64,000 nt of DNA. It comes from Methanobacterium_D sp040373355 (lineage in GTDB: Archaea; Methanobacteriota; Methanobacteria; Methanobacteriales; Methanobacteriaceae). Position numbers and translations under genes: made by a program. The notes below the pieces were generated by a model. The model was not told the origin of the DNA. It searched no databases and saw nothing but the letters and a program-made list of their open reading frames with translations. Positions 9,922-17,303 of this stretch are shown in pieces. The stretch's first letter is position 1. Each line of letters begins with the position of its first letter. The stretch lies in assembly GCF_047495555.1 (NCBI RefSeq), contig NZ_CP166866.1:1462001-1526000 (forward strand). Direction: 5' to 3'.

Positions 9922-10436
9922 ATAATACTCCTTTAAATAATTTATTTTTATGAGGCCAATCAAGCTATTTTTTTCAATTTATTAGGATTAATATTTATTT
10001 TATGTCTATTTTGTAATTTTCTATTTAGTTTCTTTTAAAAAATAATATGTTTTAATTTTATCCTATCTAATCATTATTAAAGCTATATATCTAATTTAAA
10101 GCACTTTGGGTAGCAAAGAAGAGATTTAAACACCCAGATTTAAATTAATGGAATCTTCAAAAACTTTGCAGGCCATTAGATCTAAAAACGCGATAAGTGA
10201 ATGATGATTAAGTCATTCAATAGTTATGGATTTAGTTATTCTTGTTCTGCTATTGGCCTAATAGTTCGGTATAGCTCAAATAGTCTTTAGGTCAAAGTTT
10301 TGCCGTTAATACATTATTTTTCAGTAGGTCTTGTTTAAAAATATAAACTAAATAGTATCCATAAAAAACTATTATTATATTTTATAATATAATTATTACA
10401 ATTAAGAGAATCATTTAGAAAATGGAGTTGATTAAT
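9922..10436. other. Long intergenic region with two stable stems
   Basis: A 515-base gap between divergent kinase and ferritin genes. Two stems lie in its more GC-balanced middle: GAATGA/TCATTC at 10199-10218 and TTGGCCTAA/TTAGGTCAA (one G-U pair) at 10253-10295. The text GGGTAGCAAAGAAG at 10108 resembles GGGTAGTAAAGAAG at 7123, which hints at an old duplication around the DUF305 gene. It could be a leader RNA or a relic; neither is proven. Confidence 0.35.
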
Positions 10437-10988
10437 ATGGCTAAAGTTACAAGAGAAATGGTTGAAGAGACAGGAATTAACGTAGATGAACTTGTTGAAT
10501 TATTAGTAAAGAATGCTGCAGCAGAACTAACAACATTCTACTATTATACAATCCTTAGAGTTAATTTAATAGGTTTGGAAGGTGAAGGAGTTAAAGAAAT
10601 AGCAGAATCAGCACGAATTGAAGATAGAAATCATTTTGAAGCATTATTACCAAGAATATATGAACTTGGCGGAAAATTACCTGCCCATATGAATGATTTT
10701 CATGATATATCTGGCTGTCCTCCCGCTTCATTACCAGTAAACTCAACAGATACAAATGAACTTTTAAAAGTTTTAGTAGCAGCAGAAAGATGTGCCGTTA
10801 GACAATATACTAACATATGTAACATCACTGCAGGTAAAGACCACAGAACCTACGATTTGGCTCTTTCAATCCTTCATGAAGAAATTCAGCATGAGTCATG
10901 GTTTTCAGAATTCCTTGGCGAAGGACCATCAGGACACTTCCAGAGAAGAGGAGATACATCCCCATTTGTATCTAAATTTCTTGAATAA
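10437..10988 (+). CDS. Dps-like ferritin (DPSL, thioferritin type)
   Basis: A 183-residue four-helix ferritin-like protein. Iron-site Glu/His residues appear as AAAELTTFYYY, ARIEDRNHFEAL and ILHEEIQHESWF. A cysteine in SGCPPASLP and another in AERCAVRQY match the cysteine pair that marks archaeal DPSL proteins. The family forms hollow shells that store iron and consume peroxide, protecting DNA in anaerobes. The ATG at 10437 is preferred over one five codons upstream because GGAG sits nine bases before it. It is a single-gene unit behind a long leader region. Confidence 0.88.
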   Translation: MAKVTREMVEETGINVDELVELLVKNAAAELTTFYYYTILRVNLIGLEGEGVKEIAESARIEDRNHFEALLPRIYELGGKLPAHMNDFHDISGCPPASLPVNSTDTNELLKVLVAAERCAVRQYTNICNITAGKDHRTYDLALSILHEEIQHESWFSEFLGEGPSGHFQRRGDTSPFVSKFLE

Positions 10989-10991
10989 AAT

Positions 10992-11120
10992 TTATTTTTT
11001 ATTTTTAGGATAAGAGTATTTTTTAAATACTTCATTGATTTCTTCTGGTGTTTTCAGTATATTAGCACCGATTTTTCGAGTTTATGAACGCTTTATGCCC
11101 CATATTTCCTTATTTTTCAT
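10992..11120 (-). pseudogene. Decayed C-terminal gene fragment, parent unknown
   Basis: Reading leftwards from an ATG at 11120 the frame gives KNKEIWGIKRS, then an in-frame TAA at 11082-11084, then TRKIGANILKTPEEINEVF and a charged tail ending at TAA 10992-10994. The 29-residue part has ordinary codon use and an amphipathic helical look typical of a protein C-terminus. No ribosome binding site serves either part. I read it as the remains of a larger gene whose parent I cannot name. Confidence 0.45.
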
Positions 11121-11292
11121 TTAAAATAATTCATATATGGTAATTGTGTAATTACAGTTCCTTATTCTACATCAGATAACATCCAGTAATTAAAAATGGG
11201 ATATTTTTTTTATAAAGGAGATTAATTTAACATATCCAATTTTAATGTATAATTTAATAAATTTATGAGATAGATTAAACATATACTATATC

Positions 11293-12228
11293 ATGATTAT
11301 GGATTATTTGATTTTCATATTTCTTTTAATTTTACTGATTTTAAGCGGAATAATTACCACAAGGTCAATTTCTAAGATTTCATCATATCTTAAATTAGCT
11401 CATTTTTCTGCAGGATTTATTATAATAGCCCTTGCAACAGGTATCCCTGAATTAATAGTAGGTATAACTTCTGCAGTAGAAGGAATTCCAGACCTTTCTT
11501 TAGGAACTGTTTTAGGTTCTAATGTTGTTAATTTATCTCTGGTTATAGGTACTGCAGTACTTATTGCTGGAAATATTAATTTTGAAGATAATAATATCAA
11601 AAAGGAACTTACTTATCCTTTCTTCATTGCTCTTTTACCTATATTACTAGCCCTAGATCAGATTTTGTCTCGTATTGATGGTTTAATTTTAATAGCTATG
11701 TTTATTGCTTATATCTGGTTTGTTTTTAAAAGCACTGATTTTGAAGAAGAAGATGAAATTGTAAGCAGAAAACAGTTTTTTAGAAGCTCTATTCTATTTT
11801 CTTTAGGTTTAATAGCTCTCTTGATCAGCGCTAGGTACTTAGTTGATTATGCATCTTTAATAGCAGCAGAAATTGGCATTCCAGTTTTTTTAATAGGTAT
11901 TTTACTAGTCTCTTTTGGTACATCCCTTCCAGAGCTTACGTTTGAAACTACTTCACTGCTGCATGGATATAAACTTCTAGCAATTGGTGATTTAATGGGA
12001 AGTACAGTAGCAAATTCTACTTTAATTTTGGGAGTAGTATCTATTATTAGTCCAATTTTAGTTCCAAATTTAACAGAATTTCAATTAGTTTCCATCTTTT
12101 TAGTAATCTTAATTTCTATCTTTGTTATATATTTACAAAGTAACAGCGGAATAACTCGTTTAAAAGCATTATTATTAATATTCATTTATGTTATTTTTTT
12201 ATTTTTAACTGGATTTAATTCGCTATGA
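11293..12228 (+). CDS. Sodium/calcium exchanger family (CaCA, YrbG-like) membrane protein
   Basis: A 311-residue protein with about ten transmembrane helices arranged as two inverted halves. Each half holds the alpha-repeat that forms the ion path: ATGIPELIVG...LGSNVVNLSLVIG in the first and FGTSLPELTFE...LMGSTVANSTLILG in the second. Family members exchange Ca2+ or another cation for Na+ or H+ across the membrane; the true ion here is not set by sequence. No clear ribosome site precedes either ATG (11293 or 11299), so the message may be leaderless. Confidence 0.88.
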   Translation: MIMDYLIFIFLLILLILSGIITTRSISKISSYLKLAHFSAGFIIIALATGIPELIVGITSAVEGIPDLSLGTVLGSNVVNLSLVIGTAVLIAGNINFEDNNIKKELTYPFFIALLPILLALDQILSRIDGLILIAMFIAYIWFVFKSTDFEEEDEIVSRKQFFRSSILFSLGLIALLISARYLVDYASLIAAEIGIPVFLIGILLVSFGTSLPELTFETTSLLHGYKLLAIGDLMGSTVANSTLILGVVSIISPILVPNLTEFQLVSIFLVILISIFVIYLQSNSGITRLKALLLIFIYVIFLFLTGFNSL

Positions 12229-12432
12229 AGTTAGATAACATGTCATAAATTTATTCAACATTATAAGTAGGTGGGTTATTAATATTGAAGGATTATATCT
12301 CTTTATTGCCGAATTAGCGGGTTATTAGGACCATTAGCCAACGAAAAAGAGATATTATAATTGGTGGGTTTTATCAAATCACACGGTTAATCATTTACTT
12401 TTTCAGATGCTCTTGCTCAAACTATTAAATAA

Positions 12433-12789
12433 GAACCACAAGAGTACATCGTGATGTAATTGGATATTGTAGAATCCAGGGTCAAAAAATGCTTCCAAAA
12501 ATTCAAAATCATAGACAAAAAGATGAAAGACAGGAGCTATAAAACGGAAAAATACATAATATCTTTAGTTGATAATCCGCCTTTTGATTGATGAAGTTGT
12601 TAAAGTAATATGAAGGATGATTTTAATAAGATTGAAGAATAGTTCAGGGCTAATGAATGAGATCAGATCAAAAAGTAGATTAAAGAGCTTACAATACTTT
12701 CAGAAAGCCAGAGGACTTATATTAATACAATTGAGAAGTTTAAAGAGTCTAATAAGAATAAAAATATTAGAGATTTGATTAAGATTTAA
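12433..12789 (+). pseudogene. Decayed gene remnant with several in-frame stops
   Basis: Two adjacent frames read like protein but are broken. The first (12433-12591) gives EPQEYIVM, a TAA, then LDIVESRVKKCFQKFKIIDK and more up to a TGA. The second, from ATG 12610 to TAA 12787-12789, is 59 codons of charged helical sequence (KELTILSESQRTYINTIEKF) interrupted by TAG, TGA and TAG. Composition is rich in Lys and Glu as in coiled coils. It is probably one former gene with a frameshift; its identity is unknown and could be from a mobile element. Confidence 0.45.
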
Positions 12790-12811
12790 ATGGATAAAAC
12801 TCACAAGTCTA

Positions 12812-12963
12812 CAAAATCAAAGATTTTGGTGGCCCCAAAACTTTTTTTGGGGGTTAAAATTATAGTTTAGGATAGAAAAATTAAATTAAAGGTTAAGATT
12901 ATTTGTTAATTTTATATTTTTGGGGCGATCACTGATTATAATTGAGAAGATTATTCTTCTCAA
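12812..12963. repeat. Group of three perfect hairpins after a decayed gene
   Basis: Three perfect stems: CAAAATC-AAA-GATTTTG at 12812-12828, CCCCAAAA/TTTTGGGG at about 12833-12852, and TTGAGAAG-ATTATT-CTTCTCAA at 12942-12963. The first has the same design (three-base loop) as the array between uppS and tatD. They may end transcription or be members of a scattered hairpin family. Confidence 0.5.
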
Positions 12964-13073
12964 AAGTCTCCTTTTGATTTTAAACTATTTTAAAGCATAT
13001 TTGAGCATATATAAAAACTCTTAAATTCTATTAAATTTATAATACTCACTAAAAGTTATTGGGGAGATTCCAT

Positions 13074-13934
13074 TTGAATGAATATTACCGTACTGTTAGA
13101 AGGATTCTAATCTTTATTTTGGTACTTAATATAGCGGTAGCTCTGGCTAAAGTACTCTATGGTTACTACTCCAATTCTTTAAGTATGCTTACTGATGGTT
13201 TTCATTCATTTTTTGATGGTGCATCAAATGTAGTGGGCATAATCGGAATTACATTGGCTTCAAGACCTGCAGATGAAGAACATAAGTATGGGCATTGGAA
13301 AATTGAAACATTTGCATCTATAATAATTGCTGTACTCCTATTTTTAGTTTGTTTAGAGATTGTAGAATCATCTATTGATAGATTTTTTAATCCTTCCACT
13401 CCTGAAATAACTATAATTAGTTTTTTAATAATGGGAATCACAATTTTAATTAACTTGGGTGTTTCTTGGTATGAATACAAAAAAGGGAAGGAAATAGATA
13501 GTAAGATTCTTGTTGCAGATTCTATGCATACTAGAAGTGATATTTATGCTTCAATAGCGGTTATAGTGGGATTCTTTGCTATTAGTGCAGGATATGTTTG
13601 GGTAGATACTATTATTGCTTTAGGAATTGCATTATTAATTGCAAAGACTGGTATTGATATAATAAGAGAAAGTTCTGAAGTTCTTTTAGATAAATCAATT
13701 ATCAGTGATGAAATCATTGAAAACATCGTAAAATCAGTTCATGGTGTTAATGAATGCCATGCCATAAGAACCCGGGGAAAAGTAACTCAAACATATATAG
13801 ATCTCCATATTACCGTTGACCCTAAGTGTTCTATTGAAGAAGCACATCAAATAGGAGAAGAAGTAGAATTAAAAATTAAAAAATCCATTCCAGGTATAAA
13901 AGAAGTCTTAATACACTTAGAACCAGATAAATAA
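13074..13934 (+). CDS. Cation diffusion facilitator (CDF) metal exporter
   Basis: A 286-residue CDF transporter. Six transmembrane helices carry the family metal site: SLSMLTDGFHSFFDG in helix II (Asp and His) and DSMHTRSDI in helix V. The cytoplasmic C-terminal domain (about 205-286) is ferredoxin-like with HAIRTRGKVTQTYIDLHI. CDF proteins export Zn2+, Fe2+, Mn2+ or Co2+ in exchange for protons; the H/D pattern does not fix the metal. The start is TTG at 13074, because GGGGAG lies seven bases upstream; an earlier TTG at 13059 overlaps that site and is unlikely. Confidence 0.9.
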   Translation: MNEYYRTVRRILIFILVLNIAVALAKVLYGYYSNSLSMLTDGFHSFFDGASNVVGIIGITLASRPADEEHKYGHWKIETFASIIIAVLLFLVCLEIVESSIDRFFNPSTPEITIISFLIMGITILINLGVSWYEYKKGKEIDSKILVADSMHTRSDIYASIAVIVGFFAISAGYVWVDTIIALGIALLIAKTGIDIIRESSEVLLDKSIISDEIIENIVKSVHGVNECHAIRTRGKVTQTYIDLHITVDPKCSIEEAHQIGEEVELKIKKSIPGIKEVLIHLEPDK

Positions 13935-13969
13935 TGAAAAAATAATTATTATAAATATTATAACCAGGT

Positions 13970-14039
13970 CCAACCCCACCACCCTCCGATAAGAACTTCG
14001 TTCAGAGTGCCTAAAAATACTAAAAATAAATTTTTGAAT
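13970..14039 (-). ncRNA. Conserved GC-rich element, copy A (candidate structured RNA)
   Basis: A 70-base block in an otherwise AT-rich gap, matching a second block at 17047-17118. Over the 43 most conserved bases the two differ at five positions. On the minus strand the core is CTGAACGAAGTTCTTATCGG, then a G-rich run GAGGGTGGTGGGG. GAAC-GAA-GTTC here is GGAC-GAG-GTCC in the other copy, a paired A-T to G-C change that keeps the stem. It lies 30 bases after the CDF stop and 116 bases beyond the SulP stop. Strand is uncertain. A peptide reading also exists (see findings), but this copy lacks a start codon. Confidence 0.5.
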
Positions 14040-14155
14040 CAGTTTGTTACTTTCAGTTTAATAAAATTAGTTTTAGTAGTAACTTAGTCATATTATATGA
14101 CAATAATAAAAGTTCTAGTAAAAAAATGGAAATAAAAAAGAAATAAAAATTAATA

Positions 14156-15688
14156 TTATTCTAATTGGTTATCTGCTATTTTATAATGAGGATCCTCCCA
14201 GTGATTAATGTCAATTATTTCAGACGCATTATCCAGAAGCAGCATACAATCTTCACTTAAATGTTTTAAATGAACAATTTTACCTAATTTAGCATACTTT
14301 TGGGTCATACAGTTTAATGCTTCAATAGCTGAGTGATCCATTACTTTAGATTCACTAAAATCAATAACTACTTCATCAGGGTCATTTGCATAATCAAATA
14401 TTTCTTTGAAAGCAGTTATTGAACCGAAAAATAGTTCCCCATCTATTCCATAGTGTTTTACCTGATTTTCATCATATGACACGTGTGCATGGATCTTTTT
14501 TGCACTATTCCATGCAAATGACAATGCAGAAATAATAACCCCAATAATTACTGCAATTGCAAGGTTATTGAAAATTACAGTAACTCCAGCTACAATAATC
14601 ATTACCATTACATCAGTTCGGGGGACTTTTTTAATAATTCGAAGTGAAGCCCATTCAAATGTGCCTATTGCAACCATGAACATTACTCCAACTAATGCGG
14701 CCATTGGTATTTTTTCTACAAGTGAAGAACCTGCTAATACAATTATTAATAATCCAAGAGCAGCAGTAATTCCTGAGATTCGGTTTCTACCTCCTGAACT
14801 GACATTTATAATACTTTGACCGATCATTGCACAACCACCCATGCCTCCAAAGAAACCGCAGACTGTATTTGCAACTCCTTGGGCTACGCTTTCTTTATTT
14901 CCTCTTCCACGAGTTTCAGTCATCTCATCCAGAACATTTAATGTTAATAAACTCTCTATTAAACCTACTAATGCCATAACGATTGAATATGGCAATATAA
15001 TGGCTAGAGTTTCAAGATTAATTGGTACCATTGGTATGTGAAATATAGGTAGGCTTCCTCCAATTGATGCTATATCTCCAACTGTTTTTGTTGGGATTTG
15101 AAAACCAATTGTAATGGCTGAAATAGCTATAATTGCGGCTAAAGATGATGGAATTGCCTTAGTAACTTTAGGTAATAGGTATATGATTGCCATAGATATT
15201 GCTACAAATCCTAACATTATCCAGAGCAAAGGACCAGTCAACCATCCCCCATCAGCAGCGTGGAACTGTTCAAATTGTGAAGTAAAGATGATTATCGCTA
15301 AACCATTTAAAAATCCGAATATAACTGCTTGAGGCACAAGGCGGATGAATTTTCCAAGCTTGAAAAATCCAATGGCCATTTGCATAAGACCCATCAAAAC
15401 GACGGCTGCAAATAAATATTCAACTCCATGAGTTGCTACTAAAGCTACAACTACCACTGCCACTGCACCAGTAGCTCCAGAAATCATTCCAGGCCTGCCA
15501 CCAAGTATTGCAGTGATTAGTCCTATGATAAAAGCAGTATAAAGACCAACTAATGGATTTACATTTGCAATTAGTGAAAATGCAATAGCTTCTGGCACAA
15601 GGGCTAACGCCACCGTTGTACCGGATAAGATTTCAGTTTTTGTGTTTAGGTTGTTTGTTTTAATTTTTAATTTACTTATAAAAGACAT
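14156..15688 (-). CDS. SulP-family anion transporter with STAS domain
   Basis: A 510-residue permease with 11-14 transmembrane helices and a C-terminal STAS domain (about 410-505). Family signatures include VALALVPEAIAFSLIANVNP near the N-terminus, the GGRPGMISGATGAVAVVV segment and GGMGGCAMIGQSIINVSSGG. The STAS shows VVIDFSESKVMDHSAIEAL. SulP proteins carry sulfate, bicarbonate or other anions, usually with H+ or Na+. ATG at 15688 is chosen over TTG at 15700; the upstream site GGT is weak. It converges with the CDF gene across conserved element A. Confidence 0.9.
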   Translation of the reverse strand: MSFISKLKIKTNNLNTKTEILSGTTVALALVPEAIAFSLIANVNPLVGLYTAFIIGLITAILGGRPGMISGATGAVAVVVVALVATHGVEYLFAAVVLMGLMQMAIGFFKLGKFIRLVPQAVIFGFLNGLAIIIFTSQFEQFHAADGGWLTGPLLWIMLGFVAISMAIIYLLPKVTKAIPSSLAAIIAISAITIGFQIPTKTVGDIASIGGSLPIFHIPMVPINLETLAIILPYSIVMALVGLIESLLTLNVLDEMTETRGRGNKESVAQGVANTVCGFFGGMGGCAMIGQSIINVSSGGRNRISGITAALGLLIIVLAGSSLVEKIPMAALVGVMFMVAIGTFEWASLRIIKKVPRTDVMVMIIVAGVTVIFNNLAIAVIIGVIISALSFAWNSAKKIHAHVSYDENQVKHYGIDGELFFGSITAFKEIFDYANDPDEVVIDFSESKVMDHSAIEALNCMTQKYAKLGKIVHLKHLSEDCMLLLDNASEIIDINHWEDPHYKIADNQLE

Positions 15689-15940
15689 GATATTTACCAA
15701 TCCATTGATTCTTTTGAGAGCGAAATGAATAAAACGCTCATATTTTCATTTAATCCAAATCGTATGATAATTCAAGTTATTTTTAAATTTATGATGATAA
15801 TACTGCAAAATATAGTTTTAATGGACTATAAATGCGTTTATAAGAATTTATAATTAAATAGGTAGATTAAATCAAAAAAGTTAGATAAAGTGCATATTTA
15901 AATTTAGAAAGTCTTACTATTAGATAGTAATGTCTAATTT

Positions 15941-16084
15941 TTAATCCTCCCAAATACTTGGACTTTGAGTTAAAAATTTCTTGATTTTAGTTATAAATAT
16001 CAAATTCATATGTTCTAGAATTATTAATCTTTTAATACCACCTACGGTATTTATGTTTTCTATAATTTCCTCTTGTTCATTTTT
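15941..16084 (-). pseudogene. Decayed gene fragment in a long gap
   Basis: Minus-strand frame open from just after a TGA (16085-16087) to TAA at 15941-15943, with 47 codons reading EQEEIIENINTVGGIKRLII and then LEHMNLIFITKIKKFLTQ. It has no start codon. Immediately upstream another frame carries KKKDKLDKLVKEEI and a nearby MIEKE, so the gene seems frameshifted more than once. The parent is unknown. The rest of the 15689-16391 gap shows nothing I can support. Confidence 0.4.
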
Positions 16085-16391
16085 TCATTAATTTACGCCT
16101 TTAAATTTCTTCTTTAACAAGTTTATCCAATTTATCTTTCTTTTTCAATCATATATTTCCCATATTTTTTAAATATCAAATATATTCATAGTTATTAATT
16201 GGAAAGTAGTACTTCATTTGGTCAAAAGAGTGCTATTTTGAATTATTAGCAAAAAAGTCCTAGTATAAACTAATGGTGACTCAAATGGATTAAATAAATT
16301 AAAAAGAACAGATTAAAAACATTCGCTTGCATTTTAATTACAACATAACGAATGATTTATTAAAGTAGTATTAGAAAACATATATACTTTT

Positions 16392-16538
16392 CTATTTATT
16401 TAACGCTTCCAGCAATTCTACCATTTTATAATGGAATTCGTCTAGAAAGTCTGAAGATAACAAACTTAATTTAAATAAAAGGAGGTAGCTAATCAAAACC
16501 TTAATTAATTCAGTAGTTAACTTTTGCAGTTGATACAT
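16392..16538 (-). CDS. Possible 48-residue small protein
   Basis: An intact frame from ATG 16538 to TAG 16392, 66 bases after the stop of the DUF2769 gene and on the same strand. The predicted peptide has a hydrophobic middle (ELIKVLISYLLLFKLSLL) and an acidic amphipathic tail (SDFLDEFHYKMVELLEALNK). No clear ribosome binding site precedes the ATG, so it may depend on translation of the upstream gene or may be the remnant of a longer protein. The AAAAGGAGG text on the opposite strand at 16477 has no start codon behind it. Confidence 0.3.
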   Translation of the reverse strand: MYQLQKLTTELIKVLISYLLLFKLSLLSSDFLDEFHYKMVELLEALNK

Positions 16539-16603
16539 AAGACTATTTAAATTAATTTAGTTGTAATTAATAATGAGTATTTAAAAAAGAATTAGGAAGA
16601 TGT

Positions 16604-16915
16604 TTACTTTACTTCTCCATTTTTACAGAAGTAAGCGTTGGGATTTCCTTCACTTAAATTGTTTTCTTTATACACATCACAATTTACACAATTACACATT
16701 TTATCGTAATCTAGGTCATTGCACATGGTGGTTCCTGATGCGCAGTACATTCCAGGTACTTCTTTGGGGTTGGGCATGTTACCTTTTTTCATTTCTTCCA
16801 TCATCTGGGGCATCATTTTAAATCCTTTTTGTGCACATTCACTATCTTTCTGTACAGGACATTCGTTACAAACACATTTTTGTAGGTTTTCCATATTAAA
16901 TTCAGGTTTGGCCAT
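16604..16915 (-). CDS. Cys-rich DUF2769-type protein
   Basis: A 103-residue soluble protein with an excellent AGGAGG site nine bases before the ATG. Ten cysteines are arranged as KCVCNECPVQKDSEC at the N-terminus, single Cys residues in GMYCASG and TTMC, a CNCVNC group, and a final YFCKNG. This matches the DUF2769 family, common in methanogens and of unknown role; the pattern suggests metal or Fe-S binding. A run of Met and Lys (MMPQMMEEMKKGNM) is in the middle. Conserved element B lies about 130 bases upstream and could be in its 5' leader. Confidence 0.75.
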   Translation of the reverse strand: MAKPEFNMENLQKCVCNECPVQKDSECAQKGFKMMPQMMEEMKKGNMPNPKEVPGMYCASGTTMCNDLDYDKMCNCVNCDVYKENNLSEGNPNAYFCKNGEVK

Positions 16916-17046
16916 AATAAATTCCTCCTTGTATTTAATATAGTGGAAACTACTTAATAAAATTTATATAAAAAGTAATAATTATAAAGTTATAATTCAA
17001 ATTTATAAAAAAGAAATCGAACTTTTATTAAATAATTTAGCCACTA

Positions 17047-17118
17047 CCAGCCCCACCACCCTCCGATAAGGACCTCGTCCAGAATGCCTGAATATTGCAA
17101 AAACAAAGATTTTTGAAT
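17047..17118 (-). ncRNA. Conserved GC-rich element, copy B (candidate structured RNA)
   Basis: Second copy of the element at 13970-14039. On the minus strand its core is CTGGACGAGGTCCTTATCGG then GAGGGTGGTGGGGCTGG, with an AT-rich conserved part (ATTCAAAAATCTTTG) before it. The hairpin GGAC-GAG-GTCC keeps pairing relative to copy A through a double change. It lies in the gap between the APC permease stop (17304) and the DUF2769 start (16915). It could be a leader element of DUF2769, a 3' element of the permease message, or a free RNA. Confidence 0.5.
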
Positions 17119-17303
17119 ATATTTATCTGTTATTTATGCAGAAAATTACTTTTAGCGGTAACTTCAGAGAAATTTAACTTAATTTTACCATTAAAACCTG
17201 CAATTTTGATTCATTCAGATTAACCTAAATTTATGACAGTATAATATTCCTTAAACTGAATATGTATAGTTAAAATCAAAATATGTATCTTTTAATTGAT
17301 TCT

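Noticed and set aside
10792..11013. Second open frame inside the ferritin gene
   Set aside because: It lies in another frame of a well-conserved DPSL gene and shows no ribosome site or protein-like pattern.
12610..12789. Pyrrolysine reading of TAG codons in the decayed frame
   Set aside because: A TGA also interrupts the frame, and Methanobacteriales are not known to use pyrrolysine; decay is the simpler explanation.
13964..14030. Conserved element read as a fluoride or guanidine riboswitch
   Set aside because: The conserved bases of those classes are not found and no transporter start follows the element on either strand.
16477..16495. AAAAGGAGG ribosome-site-like text on the plus strand
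   Set aside because: No start codon lies at usable distance, and the stretch is inside a possible minus-strand gene.
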